Assembly: GCF_016722895.1 (NCBI RefSeq)
Contig: NZ_JAEQNA010000006.1
Span: 247,377 to 311,376 of the forward strand
Reading direction: 5' to 3'
Source: Ramlibacter aurantiacus
Lineage (GTDB): Bacteria; Pseudomonadota; Gammaproteobacteria; Burkholderiales; Burkholderiaceae_C
DNA: 64,000 nt
Shown: positions 49,028 through 62,413 of the stretch, piece by piece
Position numbering within the stretch: position 1 is the first letter of the stretch
Layout: each line of letters opens with the position of its first letter
Translations under genes and position numbers: made by a program
The notes under the pieces: generated by a model
Told to the model about the DNA's origin: nothing
The model's database searches: none
The model's input: the letters and a program-made list of their open reading frames with translations, nothing else

Positions 49028-49051
49028 GAATTTCTACTAAGGAAGAAATTC
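49028..49051 (-). promoter_or_regulatory. Inverted repeat in the cysB leader (possible operator)
   Basis: GAATTTCT (49028-49035) and AGAAATTC (49044-49051) are perfect inverted arms 8 nt apart, 4 nt before the cysB ATG. On the cysB strand a CATAAT lies just upstream. LysR proteins often bind such A/T-rich dyads and regulate themselves; it could also be an RNA hairpin over the ribosome binding site. Confidence 0.4.
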
Positions 49052-49067
49052 ATTATGCCCGCGCTGC

Positions 49068-49436
49068 CTACGCCGATCCGTTGCCCAACGCCAGGTCGGC
49101 GAGCAGGTCCAGCAACCGAGGCTCCTCGCCCACGGCAGGCTGCAACGCCCAGGCCACCGCCGGGTGTGCCGCGGCCAGCAGTTCCACCAGCCGGGGCAAG
49201 TCTTCCCGCACGTGCCGACCCACGCCCAGGAACAGGGGCACGATGCGCACCTTGCGCAGCCCCAGCCGGGCCAGCTCCGCGGCCGCCGAGGGCAGGTCGG
49301 GCTGCATCAACTCCAGGAAGGCGCAGCGCACCGCCAATTCCGGCTCCCGCTGTGCGAGGCGGGACGCCACCGCGTCCATCGGCCGGCGCCACTGGGGATC
49401 GCGCGACCCGTGCCCGAACAGGATGACACCTTCCAT
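49068..49436 (-). CDS. cbiX: Small CbiX/SirB-type sirohydrochlorin chelatase
   Basis: 122-residue single-domain class II chelatase. The metal-binding His appears in ILFGHGSRDP and the second in LGVGRHVREDLP. Small CbiX proteins insert iron or cobalt into sirohydrochlorin. Location next to cysB suggests siroheme for sulfite reductase rather than cobalamin, but this is inference. It starts 2 nt after the lptG stop, so it is translated from the lptF-lptG mRNA. Confidence 0.85.
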   Translation of the reverse strand: MEGVILFGHGSRDPQWRRPMDAVASRLAQREPELAVRCAFLELMQPDLPSAAAELARLGLRKVRIVPLFLGVGRHVREDLPRLVELLAAAHPAVAWALQPAVGEEPRLLDLLADLALGNGSA

Positions 49437-49438
49437 GA

Positions 49439-50539
49439 TCACCTTCGCAGCACCAACCAGCCGAACGCACCCAGGGACAGCATGCTGTAGATCAGGCCGG
49501 GCGCGGCGGCCGCCAGCCATGGCCACCAATTGCGCAGGTTGCCGATGTAGCCGAACACGTTGTTCAGCAGGAAAAAGCTGATGCCGATCAGCACGCCGCC
49601 GAACACGAATCCGGTGATGCCACCCGAGCGGAAATGCAGGTAGGCAAAGGGCAGGGCGAGCACCACCATCACCAGGCAGCTGAGCGGATAGAACACCTTT
49701 CGCCAGAACTCGATCTCGTAGCGCTGGGTGGTCTGCGCGTTGGACTCGAGGTGCCGGATGTACTGGAACAGGTCCACCGTGCGCATGCGCTCGGGCCTGA
49801 GCAGTGCCACGGTCACCATCTCCAGGCTGAGGTCGGTGGCCCATTCCATCTGCGGCAGCTGGCGGTTCTCGACCCGGGGCATGCCTTTCGCATCGTCCGT
49901 GAACAGCCGCTGCTGCACCTGGCTGAGCACCCATCCTTCGGGAGCGAAGCGGGCGGTCTCGGCCTGGGTGGCCGAGACGAGGGCACCGTCTTCACCGGCC
50001 TGGAAGATGCGAACGGCTTCGAGCGTGCCGTCGGGCCGCATGGCGCCGACGTTCACCGTGTAGGTGTGCTCGGGCCTGCGCTCCTTCAGCCAGGCCCCCG
50101 TCTGGCCGATGCTGATGCTGCCCTGGAACCTGGCCTTCAGCAGCTGTGCCGTGCGATCGGCCACGGGTGCGATGTAGTCGCCGACGGCGAAGGTCACCAC
50201 CGTGAACACCGCCCCCAGCACCAGCAGCGAGCGCAGGGCTCGCCAGGGCCCCAGCCCGGAGGTGCGCAAGATCGTGTATTCGGAACTCTGCGCCAGACGC
50301 GCCATGACGAAGATGGTGCCGATCAGCACCGCGATCGGCACCAGCTCGTACAGGTGGCTGGCCTGCAGCAGCACCACATACACCAGCGCCTGCGTCAGCC
50401 CGTAGGCGCCGCCACCCTTGCCCACGTTGGGCAGCTCGTCGACGAAGTCGAAGAAGAAGAACAGCGCGAGGAAGCCCGCCGCGACGAACAGCACGGCGGA
50501 GATGACCTCGCGGTAGATCAGGCGGCGGATGGTCTTCAT
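49439..50539 (-). CDS. lptG: LPS export permease LptG
   Basis: 366-residue inner-membrane permease of the LptB2FG ABC transporter that extracts lipopolysaccharide. N-terminal helix (REVISAVLFVAAGFLALFFFF), two more helices, a periplasmic beta-jellyroll (about 125-265) and three C-terminal helices are visible. It overlaps lptF by 4 nt. Confidence 0.92.
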   Translation of the reverse strand: MKTIRRLIYREVISAVLFVAAGFLALFFFFDFVDELPNVGKGGGAYGLTQALVYVVLLQASHLYELVPIAVLIGTIFVMARLAQSSEYTILRTSGLGPWRALRSLLVLGAVFTVVTFAVGDYIAPVADRTAQLLKARFQGSISIGQTGAWLKERRPEHTYTVNVGAMRPDGTLEAVRIFQAGEDGALVSATQAETARFAPEGWVLSQVQQRLFTDDAKGMPRVENRQLPQMEWATDLSLEMVTVALLRPERMRTVDLFQYIRHLESNAQTTQRYEIEFWRKVFYPLSCLVMVVLALPFAYLHFRSGGITGFVFGGVLIGISFFLLNNVFGYIGNLRNWWPWLAAAAPGLIYSMLSLGAFGWLVLRR

Positions 50540-51633
50540 GCGCGGGCCGCCCTCCGGCGCCGGACCGCCTTCAGGGACCAGTTGTTGTGCTGCTTGCCCA
50601 GCCAGAGCACCACCAGGGCCAGCACGCCTCCGTGCAGGCCCAGCAGGTAGGGCGCCGCGCCGAAGTGCCCGCGCGAGATCCAGCTTTGCCCCAGGTTGAG
50701 CATGTTGTAGTACACGATGAACGCGAACAGCGCGAACAGCAGGTTGCCGCTGCGTCCGGCGCGCGGGTTCACGCTCGAGACCGTGATGGCGATCAGGACG
50801 AAGTTGAAGGCGGCCAGGAACAGGCCGACGCGCCAGGCCAGCTCCGCCTGGTTGCGAGCACTGGGTTCGCGCACCAGGTCGAGGCTGGATCGGGCGCGCA
50901 CCGGCACTTCGTTGCGCGCTGCGCCGGCCGCCTCACCGACGCGGGCGCCGAACTCCTCGAAGACGCTCACCCGCACTTCGTTGCTCTTGAGCGTGCGCTC
51001 CATGCGCTGGCCGTCGCCCAGCAGCAGGAACCGGCTGTCGCCCTCGGTCACCACCTGGCCCGTGCGGGCCGAGGTGATGGTCTCGCGGCCGTTGTCCTGG
51101 GTGGCGATGAACACGTTCTTGCCGGTGCGGTTGTCGGGCGTGTCCTTGTCCATGAAGAACACCCGCGTGCCGCTGGCCGACTCCTGGAATTGCCCGGGCG
51201 CCACACGGTCCAGGTCACCGCGGCTGCCGTAGCGCTGCCGCAGTTCCAGCGCCTGGTCGTTGGCCCAGGGCCATGCCACCAGCGCCAGCAGCGCCACCAC
51301 GGTCAGCACCGGCCAGGCGAACGCGAACAAGGGCCTGAGCAGCGAGGACAGGCCCCGCCCCGCGCTGAACCAGATCACCATTTCGCTGTCGCGCCACATC
51401 CGCGAGAGCACGCCGACGATCGCCACGAACAGGGACAGGGTCAGCAGGGGCGCCAGGTAACCCAGCACCGTGTAGCCCATCACCATCAGGATTTCCTGGG
51501 GGTTCACGCTGCCGCGGCTGGCCTGGCTCAGCGTGCGGATCAGGGTCATGGTCATCACGATCGTGATGAGCACGACGAGCGTCGCGCCGAAGCTCCTGGC
51601 GAGCTCCTTGCGCACGGAGGAATGGAATAACAT
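50536..51633 (-). CDS. lptF: LPS export permease LptF
   Basis: 365-residue partner permease of LptG. The start MLFHSSVRKELARSFGATLV is the family hallmark, followed by helices, the periplasmic domain (FMDKDTPDNRTGKNVFIA) and three C-terminal helices. It is divergent from pepA with 42 nt between start codons, as in E. coli. A -10-like CATAAT for this strand lies across the pepA start (51673-51678). Confidence 0.92.
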   Translation of the reverse strand: MLFHSSVRKELARSFGATLVVLITIVMTMTLIRTLSQASRGSVNPQEILMVMGYTVLGYLAPLLTLSLFVAIVGVLSRMWRDSEMVIWFSAGRGLSSLLRPLFAFAWPVLTVVALLALVAWPWANDQALELRQRYGSRGDLDRVAPGQFQESASGTRVFFMDKDTPDNRTGKNVFIATQDNGRETITSARTGQVVTEGDSRFLLLGDGQRMERTLKSNEVRVSVFEEFGARVGEAAGAARNEVPVRARSSLDLVREPSARNQAELAWRVGLFLAAFNFVLIAITVSSVNPRAGRSGNLLFALFAFIVYYNMLNLGQSWISRGHFGAAPYLLGLHGGVLALVVLWLGKQHNNWSLKAVRRRRAARA

Positions 51634-51675
51634 CGGCGCGCTCAAGGCAGTGCCAGAAGGAAGAAACCCGCGATT

Positions 51676-53199
51676 ATGGACTTCGAACTCAAGACCCTCG
51701 GCGTCGAGGGCGCTGCGAACGAACGCTGCGACGCGCTGCTGGTGCTGCTGGACGAAGGGTTCAAGGCCGGCACCGATCCGCTCTCGAAGATCGCCGCCGA
51801 CGCCATCAAGGCCAAAGGGTTCGACACCAAGCCGGGCAAGACGCTGCAGGCCTGGCGGCCACCGGGCGTCACGGCGGCGCGCGTGCTGCTGCTCGGTTGC
51901 GGTGACGGCTCGCCGCGACGCATCCACTCGGCCGTCCACGGCGCCGTGGCTTCGCTGCGCACCGCGGGCATCCGGCGCATGGCCATCTGCCTGCCGCCCA
52001 GCAGCGACGACGGCCGCGCGGTTCGCGCCGCGGTCGCGGCCGCCGCCGAGGCGAGCTACGTCTTCGTTTCCACCAAGTCCAAGCCCGAACCGAGCGAGAT
52101 CGAGAAGGTCGTGATCGGCTGTGCCGACGCCGCGCTGGCCCGCTCCGATTTCCAGGCGGCGCGTGGCGCGGCCCTGGGCATCGAATTGGCCCGCGAGCTG
52201 GGCAACCTGCCGCCCAACCGGGCCACGCCCACGCGCCTGGGCGAGGAAGCCAAGCGGCTGGCCAAGACCGGCGGCTTCCAGTGCGAAGTGCTCGGTCCGA
52301 AGGAAGTCGCCCGGCTCGGCATGGGTTCGTTCATGGCCGTGGCCCAGGGCTCCGAAGAGCCGCTGCGGTTCATCGTCCTGAAATACCATGGCGCCGCCGC
52401 CGGCGAGGCGCCGGTGGTGCTGGTCGGCAAGGGCATCACGTTCGACAGCGGCGGCATTTCCATCAAGCCGGCGCCCGAAATGGACGAGATGAAGTTCGAC
52501 ATGGGCGGTGCCGCCAGCGTGCTGGGCACCTTCCGCGCACTGGCCGAACTCAAGCCCCGCATCAACGTCGTGGGCCTGATCCCCGCTTGCGAGAACCTGC
52601 CCAGCGGCCGCGCCTTCAAACCTGGCGACGTCGTCACCAGCCTCAGTGGCCAGACCATCGAGGTCCTCAACACCGACGCCGAAGGGCGTCTGATCCTGTG
52701 CGACGCGCTCACCTATGCGGAGCGCTTCAAGCCCCGCGCCGTCGTCGACATCGCCACGCTGACCGGCGCCTGCGTGATCGCGCTGGGCGCCGTGCGCAGC
52801 GGCTTGTTCTCGACCGACGATGAACTGGCCGAGGCGCTGTCGCAGGCGGGCGAACTGGCGCTCGACCCGTGCTGGCGCATGCCGCTCGACGACGAGTACG
52901 GGGAGGGCCTGAAGACCAACTTCGCCGACGTGGCCAATGTCGCCGGCCGACCCGCAGGTGCCGTCACCGCCGCCAAGTTCCTGCAGCGCTTCGCGGGCAG
53001 CTATCGCTGGGCCCACCTGGACATCGCCGGCACGGCCTGGAAGGGCGGCGCCGCCAAGGGCTCCACCGGTCGGCCGGTGGGCCTGCTGGTGCAGTACCTG
53101 TTGTCCCAGGAGCAGGCGCCGCGCAGCGTGAGCCGCCGCGGCGCCAAGGCCGAGCCCGCGCCGCGCAAGCGGACCCGGGCCGGCGTGCGGGCGCAATGA
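51676..53199 (+). CDS. pepA: Leucyl aminopeptidase PepA (M17)
   Basis: 507-residue cytosolic aminopeptidase. The catalytic C-terminal domain carries the zinc ligands and NTDAEGRL signature near residue 333, the Lys in VGKGITFDSGGISIKP and the Arg in EGRLILCD. AAGGAAG stands upstream of the start. The last ~25 residues are a basic tail (RKRTRAGVRAQ). In E. coli PepA also acts as a DNA-binding protein in site-specific recombination; whether that holds here is unknown. It is coupled to holC (ATGA). Confidence 0.95.
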   Translation: MDFELKTLGVEGAANERCDALLVLLDEGFKAGTDPLSKIAADAIKAKGFDTKPGKTLQAWRPPGVTAARVLLLGCGDGSPRRIHSAVHGAVASLRTAGIRRMAICLPPSSDDGRAVRAAVAAAAEASYVFVSTKSKPEPSEIEKVVIGCADAALARSDFQAARGAALGIELARELGNLPPNRATPTRLGEEAKRLAKTGGFQCEVLGPKEVARLGMGSFMAVAQGSEEPLRFIVLKYHGAAAGEAPVVLVGKGITFDSGGISIKPAPEMDEMKFDMGGAASVLGTFRALAELKPRINVVGLIPACENLPSGRAFKPGDVVTSLSGQTIEVLNTDAEGRLILCDALTYAERFKPRAVVDIATLTGACVIALGAVRSGLFSTDDELAEALSQAGELALDPCWRMPLDDEYGEGLKTNFADVANVAGRPAGAVTAAKFLQRFAGSYRWAHLDIAGTAWKGGAAKGSTGRPVGLLVQYLLSQEQAPRSVSRRGAKAEPAPRKRTRAGVRAQ

Positions 53200-53630
53200 C
53201 CGAGGTCGCGTTTCACTTCAACGCGCCGGCCAAGCTGGCCCATGCCTGCCGCCTGCTGCGCAAGGCGGTGGGCAGCGGGGCCCAGGTGGTGGTCACCGGC
53301 GACGACGACTTGCTGTGCGCGCTCGATTCGGAACTCTGGACCTTCTCCCCGGCCGATTTCGTGCCGCACGCCCACCTGGGGCAGGCGCCCAGCGTGGTGG
53401 TCGAGCGCAGTCCCGTCGTGCTGGCTCGTTCTCCACGGGCGGCCGCGCACCGGCAGGTGCTGGTCAACCTGGGGGATTCGGTGCCCGAGGGGTTCGAGGA
53501 TTTCGAGCGGCTGATCGAGGTGGTGACTGGCGACGAAGACGACCGGCAGCGCGCTCGCCGGCGCTGGAAGCACTACGCCGATCGGGGCTTGGGCATCGTG
53601 CGCCACGACCTGAAGGACAGCGCGGGATGA
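53196..53630 (+). CDS. holC: DNA polymerase III chi subunit
   Basis: 144-residue HolC of the clamp-loader complex, which links SSB to the tau/gamma loader. VAFHFNAPAKLAHACRLLRK and the Trp-containing ELWTFSPADFVPHA with QVLVNLGDSVP fit the family. The pepA-holC order is conserved in proteobacteria. It overlaps pepA and the next gene by 4 nt each. Confidence 0.92.
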   Translation: MTEVAFHFNAPAKLAHACRLLRKAVGSGAQVVVTGDDDLLCALDSELWTFSPADFVPHAHLGQAPSVVVERSPVVLARSPRAAAHRQVLVNLGDSVPEGFEDFERLIEVVTGDEDDRQRARRRWKHYADRGLGIVRHDLKDSAG

Positions 53631-53908
53631 GCGCCCGGGTGCCGCCCAGGAATGTGCCCACCCTCACCGAGGTGGTGCAGCGTCCGCCGCACGCCTCCAG
53701 CGAGCCCGCCGGCGCGCGGGAGGAACGGCTGGTGCAGCGCATCCTGCAACGGCTGGAGGTGGACCTGGACCAGCGGCTGCGCGAGGTTATCGCCTCGCTG
53801 GTGGTCGAGCAGACCCGCACCCTCGGCCCCCTCGTGCGGGAGGAGCTCGAGGCCAGCGTCCGCGCCGCGGTGCTCGAGGCACTGTCGCAGGAACGCGATC
53901 AGCCCTGA
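53627..53908 (+). CDS. Small protein of unknown function after holC
   Basis: 93 residues: a Pro-rich start, then a long amphipathic helix (REERLVQRILQRLEVDLDQR, AALVVEQ-like region, LVREELEASVRAAVLEAL). It reads like a coiled-coil accessory protein; in Burkholderiales such a gene often follows holC. ATGA overlap with holC indicates coupling. Function not known. Confidence 0.7.
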   Translation: MSARVPPRNVPTLTEVVQRPPHASSEPAGAREERLVQRILQRLEVDLDQRLREVIASLVVEQTRTLGPLVREELEASVRAAVLEALSQERDQP

Positions 53909-54046
53909 GAGGCTTTGGCGCAGGGTTGCCAGGGTTGCGTGGCCGCGCACGGGCTTTCCTCTATGCCGGTGGCCTGGTTATTGCGATAAGTTGCTTCGGT
54001 CGTGTGCGCAGCACCCGGCTTCTTATCCACTGGAGGCTTCTTCGCA

Positions 54047-55180
54047 ATGCAAACCCCATTCAAACTGACCGTGCTCGCGGCCGCCGCCGTCTTTGCGGGC
54101 CTGGCTTCGGCGCAGAACGTGCAGGTGGTCAAGATCGGCCATGTGGCGCCGATCTCGGGTCCGCAAGCCCATATGGGCAAGGACAACGAGAACGGCGTGC
54201 GAATGGCCATCGAGGACCTCAACAAGCAGAACATCACGATCGGCGGGCGCAAGGTGCGTTTCGAGATCCAGGCCGAGGACGACGCGGCCGATCCCAAGCA
54301 GGGCACCGCCGCTGCCCAGAAACTCTGCGACTCGCGCGTGGCCGGCGTGGTGGGGCACCTGAACTCCGGCACCACCATCCCGGCTTCCAAGGTCTACAAC
54401 GATTGCGGCATTCCGCACGTCACCGGCGCGGCCACCAATCCGGCGTTGACCAAGCCCGGCTACAAGACGACCTACCGCATCATCGCCAACGACAACGCAC
54501 TCGGTGCGGCCGTGGCGCAGCATGCCGCGGACAAGCTCAAGGTCAAGCGGGTGGCCGTGATCGACGACCGGACCGCCTACGGGCAGGGCGTGGCCGACGT
54601 CTTCAAGCGCACCGCGCAGCAAAAAGGCATCCAGGTGGTGGACGAGCAGTTCACGACCGACAAGGCCACCGACTTCATGGGCATCCTGACCGCCATCAAG
54701 GCCAAGAACCCCGACGCCATCTTCTTCGGCGGCATGTACTCGCAAGGCGGTCCCATGCTCCGTCAGGTCGAGCAACTGGGCATGGGCAACGTGAAGTACC
54801 TGGGTGGGGACGGCATCTGCACCGCCGAGATTGCACAGCTCGCCGCGGGCGCCAAGACCCTCAACAACGTGGTCTGCGCCGAGGGCGGCTCGTCGCTGGC
54901 CAAGATGCCGGGCGGCATGGCCTGGAAGAAGCGCTACGACGAGAAGTATCCCAACCAGTACCAGATCTACAGCCCCTATACGTATGACGCGACCTTCGTG
55001 CTGGTCGACGCCATGAAGCGTGCGAACTCCATCAATCCGAAGGACTACATGCCGCATCTGCTCAAGTCCGACTTCAAGGGGGTCACCGCGCACATCCAGT
55101 TCGAGCCGAATGGGGAGCTCAAGAACGCCGCCACCTCGCTCTACACCTTCAAGGACGGCAAGCGCGTGCCGCTCGAATAG
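54047..55180 (+). CDS. Branched-chain amino acid ABC transporter periplasmic binding protein (LivJ/LivK type)
   Basis: 377-residue periplasmic binding protein. A signal peptide (MQTPFKLTVLAAAAVFAGLASA) precedes the type I binding fold (KIGHVAPISGPQAHMGKDNE, PDAIFFGGMYSQGGP). GGAGG lies 10 nt upstream of the start. No liv permease or ATPase genes are adjacent, so the ligand and transporter are unknown; LivK-like proteins here commonly bind Leu/Ile/Val or aromatic acids. A terminator follows. Confidence 0.9.
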   Translation: MQTPFKLTVLAAAAVFAGLASAQNVQVVKIGHVAPISGPQAHMGKDNENGVRMAIEDLNKQNITIGGRKVRFEIQAEDDAADPKQGTAAAQKLCDSRVAGVVGHLNSGTTIPASKVYNDCGIPHVTGAATNPALTKPGYKTTYRIIANDNALGAAVAQHAADKLKVKRVAVIDDRTAYGQGVADVFKRTAQQKGIQVVDEQFTTDKATDFMGILTAIKAKNPDAIFFGGMYSQGGPMLRQVEQLGMGNVKYLGGDGICTAEIAQLAAGAKTLNNVVCAEGGSSLAKMPGGMAWKKRYDEKYPNQYQIYSPYTYDATFVLVDAMKRANSINPKDYMPHLLKSDFKGVTAHIQFEPNGELKNAATSLYTFKDGKRVPLE

Positions 55181-55198
55181 CAGGGCACATCTGTCAGA

Positions 55199-55226
55199 CG
55201 AAAAGCCGCCTCGGGCGGCTTTTTCG
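55199..55226 (+). terminator. Intrinsic terminator after the LivJ/LivK-type gene
   Basis: Stem GCCGCC/GGCGGC (55205-55210 against 55214-55219) with a 3-nt loop, flanked by AAAA on the left and a T5 run on the right. Confidence 0.88.
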
Positions 55227-55368
55227 CTTCTGGCGACGTCGGCGCACGTCGCGATCGCCCCTCGCCTTCAAGGAAAGTGAGCGTAGGCGTTTCGCCCGTG
55301 TTCGAGTCGGACGGGGCCTACATCTCGCGACAGCCCTCACTTTGCCGCTCATCCGTCGGCGCGTGCAG

Positions 55369-55397
55369 TTGTTGCCGTCCAGGCAAGGCACTACCCT
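55369..55397 (+). promoter_or_regulatory. Candidate promoter for the poly-HAMP kinase operon
   Basis: TTGTTG (55369-55374), exactly 17 bp, then TACCCT (55392-55397). Hexamer matches are weak (3 of 6 each), but the spacing is ideal and it lies 32 nt upstream of the start codon. Confidence 0.25.
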
Positions 55398-55429
55398 GTG
55401 CTGTCTCATCAAGGCAAGACGGGCAGGAC

Positions 55430-60093
<4,664 letters not shown>

Positions 60094-60097
<4 letters not shown>

Positions 60098-62214
60098 CAC
60101 ACCTTCTCTCCGCAGTGCCTGCCGCCGCCGTCCGCGGCGACGCGCCAGTCAACATCCTGATCGTGGACGACCTGCACGAAAAGCACGTCGTGTTTCGCAG
60201 CGTGCTGGAGGACCTGGGCGAGAACGTGATCAGCGCACGCTCGGGCCGCGAGGCGCTGGCACAGGTCCTGAACAACGAGTTTGCGGTCATCCTGCTGGAT
60301 GTGAACATGCCCGACATCGACGGCCTGGAGACGGCGAGCCTCATCCGCCAATACAAGCGGTCGGCGCAAACCCCCATCGTGTTCATCACCGCCTACGTGG
60401 ACGAGATCCAGGCCAAGCGCGGCTATGCGCTGGGTGCGGTCGACTACATCCCGTCGCCGGTGGTGCCCGAGGTGCTGCGCTCGAAGGTGAAGGTCTTCGT
60501 GGACCTGTTCCGGATGAACCGGCAGCTGCAGCTGCGGGCAGTCGAGCGCGAGGCCCTGGCGCGAGCCGAGGCCGCGCGCACGGCCGCCGAGGCGGCCACG
60601 GCGCGTGCCGACTACCTGGCCGAGGTGAGCCAGCGCCTGGGCCGCACCCTCGACACCGAGCAGACCGCCGAGGGGCTTTTGCAAATGTCGGTGCCCGTGC
60701 TGGGTGACCAGGCCTTGCTCATGACCTGCGGGTTCGACAAGGAGTTGGCTTGCGCGCAGGCGTATCCGCCCGAAGCCTTTGCGGCGGAGTTGCCCCACAG
60801 CCTGCAGCAGGCGGTGCGCCATGCGCTGCAGGTCGAGCGCATGGAGCGCTGGCAGGGCCAGGCGGCAGGCTCCACCGCCACGCGTTCGGGCATCGTGTTT
60901 CCGCTGACGCTGCAAGGCGAGCGCACCCGGCGTGCGCTGGTGCTGCTGGGGCCGGCGGGGCACTTCGATGCACCGCGCATCGCGCTGGCCACCGAGGTGG
61001 TGGGCCGTGCCGCCATCGCGATGGAGAACGCGCGGCTCTTTGCCGCCGTGCAGCAGGCGGATCGCCGCAAGAACGAGTTCCTGGCCATGCTCGCGCACGA
61101 ACTGCGCAATCCGCTGGCGCCCATCCGGAACGCCGTCCACATCATGCAGGGCAACGACGTTGCGGCCGAGAAGGTGCACTGGGCGCGCGACGTGATCAGC
61201 CGCCAGGCCGATCACATGGCCCGGCTGATCGACGACCTGCTCGATGTCTCTCGCATCGTGCAGGGCAAGGTGACCGTGCGGCCCGAGCGGCTTGCATTGG
61301 GCGAGCTGATCGAGCGCACCCTGGAAGCCAGCGAGCCGCGTGTGCGCGCGCGCGGCCAGCAGCTGCGGGTGAGCCTGCCCGACCAGCCGCTGCTGTTGAT
61401 GGGAGACCCGGTGCGGCTGGCGCAGGTGCTCTCCAACCTGGTCAACAACGCCTGCAAGTTCTCGCCGGCCGGATCGGCCATCGACCTCGAAGGCCGGTTC
61501 GACGGCCAGCAGGTGGAACTGGTCGTGCGCGACCGAGGTTGCGGCATCCCGGCGGAGTTCCTGCCGCACATCTTCGAGCTCTTCGTGCAGGGCGATCAGA
61601 CCCTGGACCGCGCGCAGGGCGGCCTGGGCATCGGCCTCACGCTGGTCAAGCACCTGGTGGAGCTGCATGGTGGACAGGTCGAGGCGCGCAGCGCGGGCGC
61701 GGGCAGCGGCACCGAGGTGCTGGTTCGGCTGCCGGCGCAAGCCGGGGATGCCGGCCCCGCATCGGCCCAGGTCACGCAGGCGCCTCCGCCGCGCCCGGCC
61801 GCGTCGACCGCCACGGTGCCGCTGCGCGTGCTGGTGGTGGACGACCTTGCCGCGTCGGCCGACACGCTGACCCTGCTGCTGGAGATGGAGGGCTACGAGG
61901 TGAGGGTGGCCGCCGATGGCCCGGAGGCATTGAAGGCGGCGGAAGACTTCCGGCCCGAGGTCGTCCTGCTGGACATCGGCCTGCCCGGCATGAATGGCTT
62001 CGAGGTCGCCCTGCGCCTGCGCCGCGGATCGGCTTGCCGCGATGCGCTGCTGGTCGCGCTGACTGGCTACGGTGAAACCGAGAGCCGCATGCGATCCTGC
62101 GAAGCCGGCTTCGACTACCACATGGTCAAGCCGGCGGACGTGAACCTGCTGCTCTCCCTCATCGCCGACCCGAAGAAGAGCCGCCTCAACCGCGGCACCT
62201 TGGCCCCCGATTAG
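60094..62214 (+). CDS. REC-GAF-histidine kinase-REC hybrid protein
   Basis: 706 residues. N-terminal REC (about 20-140) has phosphoacceptor Asp69 (VILLDVNMPDIDG), but the position of the conserved Lys reads Ser (YIPSPVVPEVL). A helix and GAF-like region (about 170-320) lead to HisKA with His335 (AMLAHELRNPLAPIR), HATPase_c (RDRGCGIP, GLGIGLTLVKHL) and C-terminal REC with Asp627 (VVLLDIGLPGMNG). Coupled to the upstream poly-HAMP kinase, so the two likely share phosphate in one relay. There is no DNA-binding output domain in either. Confidence 0.9.
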
Positions 62215-62229
62215 CCCCATCTGCGCTGC

Positions 62230-62235
62230 TACAAT
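62230..62235 (+). promoter_or_regulatory. -10 element of tRNA-Ser
   Basis: TACAAT, 13 nt before the mature 5' end of the tRNA, the usual position for a short tRNA leader. No good -35 at the right spacing. Confidence 0.4.
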
Positions 62236-62248
62236 CGCGGGCTTCGCA

Positions 62249-62341
<93 letters not shown>

Positions 62342-62353
62342 TTCCCATGAGCG

Positions 62354-62387
62354 CCAGCAACGGCGCTGGCTCCAGCCAAATTGCTGG
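62354..62387. repeat. Two tandem CCAGC-N6-GCTGG palindromes between tRNA and integrase
   Basis: CCAGC at 62354-62358 and 62372-62376, GCTGG at 62365-62369 and 62383-62387: two dyads 18 bp apart. They could bind integrase or an excisionase, or form alternative RNA hairpins at the tRNA 3' trailer. Confidence 0.55.
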
Positions 62388-62413
62388 GGTCTCCTGAGTC
62401 AGACTGTGTATCC

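Noticed and set aside
51260..51460. Short plus-strand frames inside lptF
   Set aside because: Antisense shadows of a well-supported membrane protein gene, with no plausible start signals.
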